Below are positions 35,593-44,359 of a stretch of 60,716 nt of DNA, piece by piece. Every line of letters begins with the position of its first letter. Within the stretch, counting starts at the first letter, position 1. The notes beneath the pieces are model-generated. The model saw nothing but the letters and a program-made list of their open reading frames with translations. It had not been told where the DNA came from and did not search any database. The stretch is from assembly GCF_018305005.1 (NCBI RefSeq), contig NZ_JAGQEG010000028.1, forward strand, positions 1 to 60,716, in the 5' to 3' direction. The stretch comes from Collimonas silvisoli. Lineage in GTDB: Bacteria; Pseudomonadota; Gammaproteobacteria; Burkholderiales; Burkholderiaceae_D. Both the position numbers and the translations under genes were made by a program.

Positions 35593-36732
35593 TTAACAAT
35601 TAACCGCCTGCCGGTAAACTTCGGCAGTGATGGCTGCGCACTTCTTCCAGGAAAATTGCACGGATCGCTCCAAACCCGCAATCCGATGCGCCATCCAGGC
35701 ACGGTCATCTTCCATCAGCCTGCGCATCTGCTCCGTCAGTCCCGCCTCATCCTGCGGATCGACATACGCGGCGGCCGCAGCGGCCACTTCCGGCAGGCTG
35801 GCGCTATCGGATGCAATCACCGGCGTGCCGCTGGCCATCGCTTCCAGCACCGGTAAGCCGAAGCCTTCATACAAGGAAGGAAACACCATCATCCTGGCTG
35901 CCGCTGTAACGCAAGCCAGGTCCGCCTGATCCAGATAACCTGCCAGGCGCACATGGCCGGAGCTGATCGCTCGCGACAACTCGCCGCTCAGTTCCCCCGC
36001 CTGCCATCCCGGCATGCCTACTACCAGCAACGGAAAACGGCTCCGCAAAAGCGGCGGTAAACGCGCATGCGCCCTCAGTGTCAGCGACAGATTTTTCCGC
36101 GGTTCCAGAGTCCCGACCGACAGGATAAAACCGCGATAACTCAAACCCAGTTTTTTGAGACGAACCGCCAACTGCTGCTCAAGCCTGGGTTGAAAAACAG
36201 CAGAACAGGCCAGCGGCGCCACCACCACTTTTTGGTCGGGCAGGCCGAAGTGCTGCCTGATCTCATGTCCGATAAATTCCGAATCAACCAAGATCCGGCT
36301 GACACGCGTCAAGGCCGACGGCAGCCTGCGCTCGATTTCCCTCAGGCGATCTTTAGGCTGTGTTTGCGGATAATGGATATGCGTCAAATCGTGCACAGTC
36401 ATCACCGTCGGCCCCGCGAAATCGAGCGGCCACAAACTGGGCTCGTGATACACATCCGGACGCAGCTCGCGCGCACCGCGGTTAAAATTCTGTTGCTCAA
36501 AGATCCGCCGCAAAGCGTAGGCGGCTGGCAGTCGCTTGGCCACGCCGGCCCAGCGCGAATAACCTGGCATCGGCGCGTCAGCGAGCGCATCGCGCCAGCG
36601 CGAACCATAAAAAAAATGCATTCCCAGGCCGGGGTCTTGCTGCAAGGCTTGCGCCAGCTCGACAACATAGTTGCCGATGCCGGTGCGCGGCGCGAGCAGG
36701 ATCTTGCTATTCAGGGCAATGGTCAGTTTCAT
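35593..36732 (-). CDS. Glycosyltransferase, group 1 (GT4, mannosyltransferase-like)
   Basis: GT4-type glycosyltransferase, 379 aa from the ATG at 36732 (MKLTIALNSKILLAPRTGIGNYVVELAQAL). An ATG at 36750 is possible but would add only RKVNVM. The C-terminal domain has ILSVGTLEPRKNLSLTLRA and FPSLYEGFGLPVLEAMASGTPVIASD, the group-1 motif with its two glutamates. The sequence style (ILVDSEFIGHEI, EPRKN) resembles WbdA/WbpY-type rhamnan and mannan polymerising enzymes. Its start overlaps the end of the upstream gene by 26 bp. Confidence 0.92.
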   Translation of the reverse strand: MKLTIALNSKILLAPRTGIGNYVVELAQALQQDPGLGMHFFYGSRWRDALADAPMPGYSRWAGVAKRLPAAYALRRIFEQQNFNRGARELRPDVYHEPSLWPLDFAGPTVMTVHDLTHIHYPQTQPKDRLREIERRLPSALTRVSRILVDSEFIGHEIRQHFGLPDQKVVVAPLACSAVFQPRLEQQLAVRLKKLGLSYRGFILSVGTLEPRKNLSLTLRAHARLPPLLRSRFPLLVVGMPGWQAGELSGELSRAISSGHVRLAGYLDQADLACVTAAARMMVFPSLYEGFGLPVLEAMASGTPVIASDSASLPEVAAAAAAYVDPQDEAGLTEQMRRLMEDDRAWMAHRIAGLERSVQFSWKKCAAITAEVYRQAVNC

Positions 36733-38107
36733 GACATTCACTTTGCGCATGCTGTTGCGTTTGTACCTGACGTACCACCCGTGCCACCAGTTGGCGAGCC
36801 GAATCCTCCCAGTTCAGCCAGGACCAGTCCGCCATATGCCGTGCCGCCGGGAAAATGCCGCTGTCCTCAAACAGCTGGACCTGCCGCGCCAGCGATGCCG
36901 GCTGGCTCAAATCGAAATAGCTGACAAATTCGCCGCCGATTTCATGGAACACCGGAATGTCGCTCGCCATCGCCGGCAAGCCGCGCTGCATGGCTTCTAC
37001 CAGCGGCAAACCGAAGCCTTCTACAAACGACGGAAAAACCAGTGCTCTTGCCAGGCCATAGCAATATTCCAGTTCAACATCGCTGAGATCGTTGAACATG
37101 AACAAGCGCCGCTTCAGTTGCGGATGTTTTTCCACGCGTTCGATCAGCCGTTCGTTCTTCCAGCCTATGCGTCCGATAAAACACAGTACGACTTCGCTGC
37201 CGTCCTGCCACAGACTTTCAAAGGCATCCAGCAGATAGGCGTGGTTTTTGCGCGGCTCGATGGTGCTGACCATCAGATAGATGGCGCGGCCGGAGGTAAA
37301 TAATTTTTCCACTGCCGGACGCACCGACTTACTCGGATCAATCTGGTCAAGTTCAGAACCAAGATGAAAGAAATCGAACCAGCGGCTAGCTGCACGCTCA
37401 TGGCCTAAACGTCGCTGCACCTCCTCGCCCACCTGATCACGAATGGTACCGGATATGGCAATGAATCCATTTGCCGTATTGGCAATCCATTCAAACCAGC
37501 GATCGAACACTTGCACCAGCGGACCGTCGCAAAACTGGGGATGCGTCAATGGAATCAAATCGTAGATTACCGAGACGATAGCCACTCCCTGTTGCTGCAA
37601 TTTCTCAGCCACAGGAAAAAAATCGGCGTGCCATGATGAATCCAGCAGCACCAGGATATCGTCGCTACGACACGCCATTTCAAAAGCACGCGGCTGTTCT
37701 TCCGTTTTTTTAAGGATCCACTCGGTAAGATGCAGGGGCAGTACGAACGAGGCGCTCACCAGGCGGCACAGCACATACGTTACGCGCCTTACGTTATGAG
37801 AAGATCTCCACGGCCAGAACCGAAGCAGACGCGAGTGAATCAACCAGTAGCGATTGCGTATCTGCACCAATTTCTGCGCCAGTTTCTCCAATGCCTGTTG
37901 TAAACGGTCTCGCCAATCGTCCGCATGTTCCGGGATCAGCTGTTTGACTTCAAGTATCTTGCCCTTCTTGAAAATAACCGGAATACAAACAACTTCGTCT
38001 TGCACCGATGGCAGATGATTGATGATATTGCGGACGACGCGCTGTATCCCGGAATTCATCTCAGGATGATGGAAAACATAGGTGCATTCGATCAATAGCC
38101 TGGTCAT
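36707..38107 (-). CDS. Glycosyltransferase, group 1 (GT4-like, 466 aa)
   Basis: GT-B glycosyltransferase with an N-terminal Rossmann domain (FHHPEMNSGIQRVVRNIINHL) and a long middle stretch. The C-terminal group-1 domain has LMVSTIEPRKNHAYLLDA and FPSFVEGFGLPLVEAMQRGLPAMASD. At 466 aa it is longer than the usual ~380; the additional residues lie around 70-150 and include a hydrophobic piece (VLCRLVSASFVLPLHL) that may associate with the membrane. ATGA overlap (38104-38107) couples it to wzt. It probably builds the exported polysaccharide backbone. Confidence 0.92.
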   Translation of the reverse strand: MTRLLIECTYVFHHPEMNSGIQRVVRNIINHLPSVQDEVVCIPVIFKKGKILEVKQLIPEHADDWRDRLQQALEKLAQKLVQIRNRYWLIHSRLLRFWPWRSSHNVRRVTYVLCRLVSASFVLPLHLTEWILKKTEEQPRAFEMACRSDDILVLLDSSWHADFFPVAEKLQQQGVAIVSVIYDLIPLTHPQFCDGPLVQVFDRWFEWIANTANGFIAISGTIRDQVGEEVQRRLGHERAASRWFDFFHLGSELDQIDPSKSVRPAVEKLFTSGRAIYLMVSTIEPRKNHAYLLDAFESLWQDGSEVVLCFIGRIGWKNERLIERVEKHPQLKRRLFMFNDLSDVELEYCYGLARALVFPSFVEGFGLPLVEAMQRGLPAMASDIPVFHEIGGEFVSYFDLSQPASLARQVQLFEDSGIFPAARHMADWSWLNWEDSARQLVARVVRQVQTQQHAQSECHETDHCPE

Positions 38108-39366
38108 GCCGCCACTCCATCCTTACTCGCACCGGCGCTGCCATGCGAGCGCTCTACCGCCATCTCGGCGTCCAGAAATGCGCAACCGACAAAATCGGGA
38201 TGGCGCGTATTAATCACATGGAAAATTACGCTGTAATCGCGCCACTCGTAGTTGGTATCGAGATGCGAATCCAGCCGCGACAGTGAAATCGCCACCGAAT
38301 AACTGCCCTTGCCCAGATTCATTGGAAAGCGGCAGCGATACAGCAGATCCTCGCCTGGCAGCAAATCGGTCTGCGGCATATCGAGCCGGTGGCTATTGAT
38401 GCCGAAGATCGATTGCCCCAGCTTGTCCTTGATCATGTAACCCATGACCAGACGCGCTACCGGGGCATTGACGGCAACCCGGACTTCCAGCGTGACATAG
38501 GCGCCGACTTCAACCACCTCCAAGTGCTTGCCTTGGTCATCCAGCAAAGTTACCGAAGCAATGCTGGCTTCGCCGGTGCCGGAAATGGTTCTTAGCCGGC
38601 CATCGGCCAGACGTTCTTGCCTGACCGTCTGCTGTTCTCGTTCCGCCAGCATGGCGTTATAAAAATCCATTACTTCCACCGGATCGCCCTGCATCTCCAG
38701 CTTGCCGCGATTGAGCAGGATGGCGCGGTCACAAATGGTCTGTATCGCATAACGATCGTGCGAGACGATCAGCAAGGTGGTGCCGGCGCGACGAAATGCG
38801 CGGATACGTTCAAAACTTTTATGCTGGAAATACGCATCGCCGACAGACAAGGCCTCATCAACAATCAATACGTCCGGCCGGCTGGCGGTAGCCACGCTGA
38901 AGGCCAACCGCATCTGCATGCCGCTGGAATAAGTTCTGACCGGTTGATCCATGTATTCGCCGATTTCGGCGAAGGCTTCGATAGCCGGCATCAGCGCTTC
39001 GATTTCAGTACCGCTCAAGCCCTGCAACTGGCCCGCCATGATGGCATTCTGCCTGCCTGTGAAATCCGGATGAAAGCCCATCCCGAGTTCCAGCAATGCC
39101 GCCACACGCCCCTGAATCGCGACGTTGCCGGTAGTAGCCTGGGTAGTTCCGGCAATTAATTTCAAGAGAGTGCTTTTGCCGGCGCCGTTGATGCCAACAA
39201 TACCGACTGCCTCGCCAGCCTCCAGCTCAAAGCCAATGTCTTGCAACACCCAATGCAATTGATGCCGCTGCCTGGCAAACGGCAAGATCCATTCGGCCAG
39301 GCGCGCCCACCGCCCGTTGTATGCCTTGTAGGCTTTGCCCAAATTTTTAACGGTTACCTTACCCAT
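38104..39366 (-). CDS. wzt: Polysaccharide ABC exporter ATPase Wzt with C-terminal carbohydrate-binding domain
   Basis: ATP-binding subunit of an ABC-2-type O-antigen/capsule exporter, 420 aa. Walker A GINGAGKSTLLK is near 70, the signature YSSGMQMRLAFSVATA near 150, then Walker B VLIVDEALSVGD. Residues about 250-420 form a Wzt_C-type beta-sandwich (GYMIKDKLGQSIFGINS), which in characterised systems reads the modified non-reducing end of the chain before export. The start shares bases with the wzm stop (TGATG). With Wzm it moves the undecaprenyl-linked glycan across the inner membrane. Confidence 0.94.
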   Translation of the reverse strand: MGKVTVKNLGKAYKAYNGRWARLAEWILPFARQRHQLHWVLQDIGFELEAGEAVGIVGINGAGKSTLLKLIAGTTQATTGNVAIQGRVAALLELGMGFHPDFTGRQNAIMAGQLQGLSGTEIEALMPAIEAFAEIGEYMDQPVRTYSSGMQMRLAFSVATASRPDVLIVDEALSVGDAYFQHKSFERIRAFRRAGTTLLIVSHDRYAIQTICDRAILLNRGKLEMQGDPVEVMDFYNAMLAEREQQTVRQERLADGRLRTISGTGEASIASVTLLDDQGKHLEVVEVGAYVTLEVRVAVNAPVARLVMGYMIKDKLGQSIFGINSHRLDMPQTDLLPGEDLLYRCRFPMNLGKGSYSVAISLSRLDSHLDTNYEWRDYSVIFHVINTRHPDFVGCAFLDAEMAVERSHGSAGASKDGVAA

Positions 39367-40175
39367 CAGAGCTCATCCACCATTTCACCTGCGTGCCGAC
39401 GGAACAGCAGCATGCCAAAAACGCACAAGGCAACACTCAATAATGTCACTGCCCACAATGCGCTCCACTGCGGCCAGACGCCGCTGACGAAAATCCCCTG
39501 ATAGGCAACCATCAGCGCCGTCATCGGATTCAATTTAAGCAAGACTTGAACACTCTCAGGCAAGGTCGACACGGTATACACAATCGGCGTAAACCAAAAC
39601 CAGAATTGCAGCACGATGCCAAACAGCTGGCCGATATCGCGGAAGAACACATTCAACACGCCGAGCACAATCCCAAGACCGATGGAAAACAGCACTTGTA
39701 TCAGCAGCAGCGGCAGCACGCCAAGGAACACCCAGCCCGGAAAATTACCGGAGATGAGCAAAAAGCCCAGGAACAATCCAAAGATGATGGAAAAATTCAA
39801 ACCGGCGTTCATTACCGTAATGACCGGCAGGCAAATGCGCGGGAAATTCAGCTTCTTGATCAGGTTGCCGTTTTCCAGAAAGACATTTTGCAAGCGCGAT
39901 ACAGTCTCGGTAAAAAATCCCCAGGTCAGCAAACCCGCGCACAAATAAATACCGTAGCCGAACTGACTACTCGCATTCGGCAAACGCGCGTGCATCAATT
40001 GCGAGAAAATCACCGTGTAGACGACAATCATTGCCAGTGGATTCAACACCATCCAGGCCGCACCCAGCATCGAATTGCGATAGCGCGCCTGAAACTCGCG
40101 CCTGACGCTGCCGAGCATGAATCCGCGGTAATGCCACAAGGAGCGCAAGATAGTGCGCGTCTTTGTCTGCAGCAT
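39366..40175 (-). CDS. wzm: Polysaccharide ABC exporter permease Wzm
   Basis: Inner-membrane ABC-2 permease of 269 aa with six hydrophobic segments. The cytoplasmic opening is REFQARYRNSMLGAAWMVLNP, typical of Wzm/KpsM/RfbD proteins, and DIGQLFGIVLQFWFWFTPIVY follows. I take the ATG at 40175 rather than 40184: its first base is the last base of the upstream 64-codon ORF's stop (TAATG), a standard coupling arrangement. It acts with Wzt encoded immediately downstream. Confidence 0.92.
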   Translation of the reverse strand: MLQTKTRTILRSLWHYRGFMLGSVRREFQARYRNSMLGAAWMVLNPLAMIVVYTVIFSQLMHARLPNASSQFGYGIYLCAGLLTWGFFTETVSRLQNVFLENGNLIKKLNFPRICLPVITVMNAGLNFSIIFGLFLGFLLISGNFPGWVFLGVLPLLLIQVLFSIGLGIVLGVLNVFFRDIGQLFGIVLQFWFWFTPIVYTVSTLPESVQVLLKLNPMTALMVAYQGIFVSGVWPQWSALWAVTLLSVALCVFGMLLFRRHAGEMVDEL

Positions 40176-40369
40176 TACTTGCACCTGCCGTATTTATCGT
40201 CGAACCGCACGCTATCGTCTTCGCCTGAATAAGCGCCGCTTTGCAGTTCGATCATGCTCGGCTTCAACAGGCCTGGATGTTCCAGACGATGCTCGCCGCC
40301 AGCCGGGCTATGAGTCGAGTCATTGGCAACCTGTCCATTCGACCCAGTAATCAATACAGTTTTTGTCAT
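40175..40369 (-). CDS. Small 64-aa protein coupled to wzm, unknown
   Basis: I do not recognise a family. The ORF has a good ribosome-binding site (GGAG, 9 nt before the ATG at 40369), and its TAA stop overlaps the wzm ATG. The protein begins MTKTVLITGSNGQVAND, which imitates the start of an SDR nucleotide-binding loop. It then turns into a short hydrophilic tail rich in Asp, Glu and Ser (SGEDDSVRFDDKYGR) with no transmembrane segment. It is either a genuine small protein, or a truncated sugar-dehydratase start retained because it couples wzm translation. Its operon place between rmd and wzm supports translation but not a function. Confidence 0.6.
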   Translation of the reverse strand: MTKTVLITGSNGQVANDSTHSPAGGEHRLEHPGLLKPSMIELQSGAYSGEDDSVRFDDKYGRCK

Positions 40370-40419
40370 CGCGTTTGTCTCCGTTAGTTCTATTTTTTAT
40401 CGTGCCAGGCCAGAGAGGT

Positions 40420-41352
40420 TCAGTGTTTCGTGTTCTCCGCCGTTACCCTGGCATCCCAATCCGCCAAGACATTCAGCAAGGTCTGTTGCATGGGAATGTG
40501 CGGTGTCCATGCCGTTGCCAGCGTGATTTTCTGGTTGCAGCCCTTTACCCGGTGCACGTCGGAGGACCGCATACGCGCAGGATCTTGGGCAATCACGGCA
40601 TCTGTTTCGGTCAGGTAAAGCATGCTGGCGATCATGTCGCGGATCAGATATTCCTTGCCCGAACAGACGTTGTAGATCTCGCCATTCCGGCCTTTTTCCA
40701 ACAGCGCCAGATACGCCGGAATGACATCTTCGACATCAAGAAAATCGCGGCTGACATCGACGTCGCCGACCAATATGCGCGCCTCTTGCAGGCCCAGCCT
40801 GATGCGCGCCAATTGCCGCGCAACGCTGGAAATCACAAAATCTTGGCGCTGCCCCGGGCCGATGTGGTTGAACGGGCGCGCCACCATGATCCGCCACGGC
40901 ACATTGCAGCTCCACTGATAGCACAGCAATTCTGCTGCGGCCTTGCTGACCGCGTAGGGATTCTGCGGACGCGCCGGCTGTTGCTCGGTGATCGGCAAAC
41001 ACTCCGGACTCACCCTGCCATAGACGTCGCCGGAACTGACATATAAAAAAGTGCCGTTAAAGCTGTTGCGTTGCAGCGCTTGCAGCAAATTCAAGGTTCC
41101 CTTGAGATTGACATCCAAGGTGTGCGCCGGATCACGAAACGCCTCCGGGATAAACGTCTGACCGGCAAGATGGATCACGGCGTCGGGACGCGCCTGCTGC
41201 AATACCCGCGCCAGCGATGCCGGCTCCAGCAAATCATAAGGGCTGTCGGCCAGCACCAGCTCCCAACCTTGGGCAGCGACTGCATGTGCGCCCATGCGCT
41301 CAAAAGCCAGCCCGACAAATCCCGACTGCCCAGTAATGAATAATCGTTTCAT
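40420..41352 (-). CDS. rmd: GDP-4-dehydro-6-deoxy-D-mannose reductase (GDP-D-rhamnose synthesis)
   Basis: Reduces GDP-4-keto-6-deoxy-D-mannose to GDP-D-rhamnose. An SDR protein of 310 aa with GQSGFVG (8-14), VSSGDVYG near 108, catalytic YAVSK near 137 and RPFNHIGPGQ, all typical of Rmd. The 'DFLDVEDV' element is present. AAGGG precedes the ATG. GDP-mannose 4,6-dehydratase (gmd), needed to make the substrate, is not in the window. The product suggests that D-rhamnose is part of the glycan exported by Wzm/Wzt. Confidence 0.9.
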   Translation of the reverse strand: MKRLFITGQSGFVGLAFERMGAHAVAAQGWELVLADSPYDLLEPASLARVLQQARPDAVIHLAGQTFIPEAFRDPAHTLDVNLKGTLNLLQALQRNSFNGTFLYVSSGDVYGRVSPECLPITEQQPARPQNPYAVSKAAAELLCYQWSCNVPWRIMVARPFNHIGPGQRQDFVISSVARQLARIRLGLQEARILVGDVDVSRDFLDVEDVIPAYLALLEKGRNGEIYNVCSGKEYLIRDMIASMLYLTETDAVIAQDPARMRSSDVHRVKGCNQKITLATAWTPHIPMQQTLLNVLADWDARVTAENTKH

Positions 41353-41406
41353 ATGCAGTCAACCCTTCCCTGCCGTTGTTCAGTTAAAAACATGCCGCGT
41401 TCTCAG

Positions 41407-42261
41407 CTAAGGCTTGCGCGCAATAATGACCTGGCTTTTCGGCATGAAATCGTTCAAGGCATTTCTGACATGCTCGCCGTTCGGACTATCCATCAAGATC
41501 TCCCAGGTTTTCGCCCAGCTATCCAGCAAAGGATGACGGGGGTTGCTCAGATCGACTTTGCAGACCCAGAAAAACAGCCACCAGACGGACCAGTAAAAAC
41601 CGTAGTATTCGTGACCTTCGATAACCAGGCCCGCATCCGTCACCATCTTCTCGAATTCATCGCGTTGAATAATCCGGATATGGTTAGGTTTCTCAAAATG
41701 CGAAGCCGGCGCCACCTTTTTCTGCAAATGTTCTTGTACCGGATCCGGCACCGAGAGCAGATATTGCGCGCCCTTCTTGCCGACTCTGACCAGCTCACTC
41801 AGAAATTGCGCCGGATCGTCGACATGCTCAAGCACTTCCATCGAAATCACCTTGGAAGCAATGCCATCTTCCAGCAACAATGGATTGGCGTCGCTCACCA
41901 CTGCTTGCACTAACCGCGCCTGAGTTCCCGCCAGACGCAGCCTGGTGGACTCTACCTTGTGCGCGTCGATATCGGCAACGATCACATGGGCGCCGCGGTT
42001 CGCGCAAAATAGTGAATTGCCGCCATCGCCACAGCCGACATCAAGCACAACATCTTCGGAGCTGATAGCAAAGCCGCGATAAAGTTCGTCGCTTTGCTGG
42101 AGATACCAGCCGCTGGCCAGCGCATCTCGCAAGCCGATATGAAAGGAATCGACAGGTGCGACCGCAACCGACGGCGCTGACGGCGTCACTGGAATAGCGC
42201 CCCCTGGAACAGCGACATCTTTTTTGCCGATACCGAGCAAGCCCCTGATAAATTTCCTCAT
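41407..42261 (-). CDS. SAM-dependent methyltransferase in the polysaccharide operon (paralog 1)
   Basis: Class I SAM methyltransferase of 284 aa. Motif I is VLDVGCGDGG, the acidic loop VIVADIDA, and the Methyltransf_11-type SMEVLEHVDDPAQFL is intact. I chose the ATG at 42261, which overlaps the acyltransferase stop (ATGA). The C-terminal third (DSWAKTWEILMDSPNG...PKSQVIIARKP) matches the second methyltransferase at 43469-44359, so the two are paralogs. It may methylate a sugar hydroxyl, possibly the chain-terminating residue; that is inference from the ABC-dependent export setting. Confidence 0.88.
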   Translation of the reverse strand: MRKFIRGLLGIGKKDVAVPGGAIPVTPSAPSVAVAPVDSFHIGLRDALASGWYLQQSDELYRGFAISSEDVVLDVGCGDGGNSLFCANRGAHVIVADIDAHKVESTRLRLAGTQARLVQAVVSDANPLLLEDGIASKVISMEVLEHVDDPAQFLSELVRVGKKGAQYLLSVPDPVQEHLQKKVAPASHFEKPNHIRIIQRDEFEKMVTDAGLVIEGHEYYGFYWSVWWLFFWVCKVDLSNPRHPLLDSWAKTWEILMDSPNGEHVRNALNDFMPKSQVIIARKP

Positions 42262-43448
42262 GATTTCTCGCTGTCCGCGGTGATCGATGGCTGGCTGCGG
42301 AATCTGGCCAACCATGTCTGCCACCAGTCCTGCCGCAAGCTGAGGCGGTCGGCGAACTTCTTGCCGCGCGCCCGGAAAGGGGTTTCAACAAAACGATAAT
42401 TCAATTCGCTGAAAATCAGCAGCAGCACGATAGCTGTCAGAGCCAGGCGGATGTTATAGGTTCTGTCGAAAATGGTATCGACGGGCGCTAGCCGGAACCA
42501 GATTTCGCGGCTGGCCAGATAAGCCGGTATATGCGTCAGGTAAAGCGCGTAGGAACGGCTGCCGAACCACAGGAAAACTTTCTTCAACGGGTTGTCCGGC
42601 ATCAGATAATCTTCGTCATACGATGCGATGAATACCAACGCAACCGAGAATAGCGCGACTACGCCAATCCAATAACGGAACTCCTGGAAGCGATAGGATC
42701 CGATCCCCCCCATGCCCAGCACCAGAGCCGCCAAAAAAAACCAGCGCAGCCACAGATGATTTTTCAGGAATACCGGCTCGAATCTGCGATAACTCTCTTT
42801 TTTGCTCCACATCGCCAGCAGCACGCCGAGCAACAATGCATCGGAGCGCGTTGTCATCAGAAGCAAGCTGATATGGCGATTGGCGGAAAGCTGCAGCAGC
42901 ACCGCCATCACCAGCACCCACGGCAGCCAGCGGCGGAAAATAATCGCCACAAACGGCAACAACAGATAAAACTGCTCTTCCAGCGACAGACTCCAGTACG
43001 GAAAGCTGGCGCCGTATTCAGAGCGGCCGAAAATCTCCCGCAAACGAAAATTTCCATAGTTGAATACGCCGGCCAGCGTAGCGTCAAGATTGGTCTTCAA
43101 TAAACCGAATACGCCGGATTTATTGAAGGCAACGGTGGCGACCAGGATCAGCAGCAACCACAACCACGCTGACGGCCATAAGCGCGACGCCCGCCGCACC
43201 CAAAAACCCAGCATGACAGGGAATGCCTGCCCATTGCTCCGGCTCAAGCGCGGAATCAGATCGCGGGCGATCACGAATCCGGAAATCGCAAAAAACAGAT
43301 CGACACCGGTCCAGCCGCCGAAATAGGTGTAGAGAAATTCAAGCAGGCGATTTGGCTGTCCGAACAAGTTGAAACGCGTATGTTCGATCAGCACGAAAAT
43401 CACCGCGATTCCGCGCAATAGTTCGATATCCTTGATACGATGATTCAT
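42258..43448 (-). CDS. Acyltransferase 3 family (OafA/YrhL-like) membrane O-acetylase
   Basis: Integral membrane acyltransferase of 396 aa with about ten hydrophobic segments. The opening HRIKDIELLRGIAVIFVLIEHTRFNLF contains the family's R-G-hydrophobic-H motif, and GGWTGVDLFFAISGFVIARDL is the second hallmark. FRLREIFGRSEYGASFPYWSLSLEEQFYLLLPF completes the recognised core. It probably O-acetylates the glycan at the inner membrane. There is no SGNH domain; the C-terminal end is a short Arg-rich tail. Downstream it overlaps the methyltransferase by ATGA. Confidence 0.93.
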   Translation of the reverse strand: MNHRIKDIELLRGIAVIFVLIEHTRFNLFGQPNRLLEFLYTYFGGWTGVDLFFAISGFVIARDLIPRLSRSNGQAFPVMLGFWVRRASRLWPSAWLWLLLILVATVAFNKSGVFGLLKTNLDATLAGVFNYGNFRLREIFGRSEYGASFPYWSLSLEEQFYLLLPFVAIIFRRWLPWVLVMAVLLQLSANRHISLLLMTTRSDALLLGVLLAMWSKKESYRRFEPVFLKNHLWLRWFFLAALVLGMGGIGSYRFQEFRYWIGVVALFSVALVFIASYDEDYLMPDNPLKKVFLWFGSRSYALYLTHIPAYLASREIWFRLAPVDTIFDRTYNIRLALTAIVLLLIFSELNYRFVETPFRARGKKFADRLSLRQDWWQTWLARFRSQPSITADSEKS

Positions 43449-43468
43449 CTGCGATCAGCTCCGATAGT

Positions 43469-44359
43469 CTATCGATGGTCTGGATGGTAAGGCTTACGGG
43501 CGATGATCGCCTGGCTTTTCGGCATGACGCTATCCAATACCTGCTTGATCCTGGCGCCCTCCGGCAGCGAAATCAATTGATGCCAGGTCTTTGCCCACTC
43601 GTCCAGCAAAGGAGGATACGGCGGCTTGATGTTGTCGCGCGTGGCGCCCTGGTCGCCCTCACCGTCCGGTTTGCTGGCCCAATACAGGCACATCCAGAGC
43701 GACCAGAAAAAACCTGAAGCCTGCCGCCGTTCGATCTGCAAACCGGCATCGGTCACCAGTGCCGCAAACGCGTCGCGCTCGAAGACATGGATATGGTTGG
43801 GTTTTTGAAAATGCGAGGCCGGCGCCAGCTGTTTCTGCAAACCTTCGCCGACCGGATCAGGCACGGTCAGCAGATACAGCGCACCCGGTTGCCCGACGCG
43901 CACCAGTTCAGCCAGCACCTGCGCCGGATCGTCGACGTGCTCCAGCATTTCCATGGCGATGATGCGGCTGGCGCAAGCATCCGGCAACGGCAGCGGATTG
44001 GTATCGCATACCAGAGCCTGCGAACTGCGTGCCGGGCTGTCTGCTACTTTGGCGGACAGGCGCGCCACCTGCGCGGCATCGGTATCGGAAAAAATCACAT
44101 GCGCGCCGCAGCGTGCCGCAAACATGGTCGCCCCGCCCTCGCCGCAACCGACATCGAGCACCACATCCGCCGGCGTAATCGCAAAACCTTCCAGCAACTC
44201 GCCGCTGTCCTGGCGGAACCAGCCGCTTTGCACGTTATCAACCAAGCCGCAGATGCGTGAATCAACCACGCCAGCCGGCGATACCAGCTGCGGCAGTTCC
44301 ATCTTCCCGGCGGTTTTTGATTTAGCCGGGCGCAACCAGTCGGCGAGGAATCTGATCAT
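43469..44359 (-). CDS. SAM-dependent methyltransferase in the polysaccharide operon (paralog 2)
   Basis: Class I methyltransferase of 296 aa starting at the ATG at 44359, which overlaps the glycosyltransferase stop (ATGA). An upstream ATG at 44503 would add 48 residues inside the neighbouring gene. Motif I is VLDVGCGEGG, and AMEMLEHVDDPAQVLAEL matches the first methyltransferase almost word for word. Shared C-terminal blocks are PASHFQKPNHI, LLDEWAKTWHQLI and PKSQAIIARKP. Sequence divergence across the rest suggests a different target hydroxyl or sugar. Confidence 0.88.
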   Translation of the reverse strand: MIRFLADWLRPAKSKTAGKMELPQLVSPAGVVDSRICGLVDNVQSGWFRQDSGELLEGFAITPADVVLDVGCGEGGATMFAARCGAHVIFSDTDAAQVARLSAKVADSPARSSQALVCDTNPLPLPDACASRIIAMEMLEHVDDPAQVLAELVRVGQPGALYLLTVPDPVGEGLQKQLAPASHFQKPNHIHVFERDAFAALVTDAGLQIERRQASGFFWSLWMCLYWASKPDGEGDQGATRDNIKPPYPPLLDEWAKTWHQLISLPEGARIKQVLDSVMPKSQAIIARKPYHPDHR

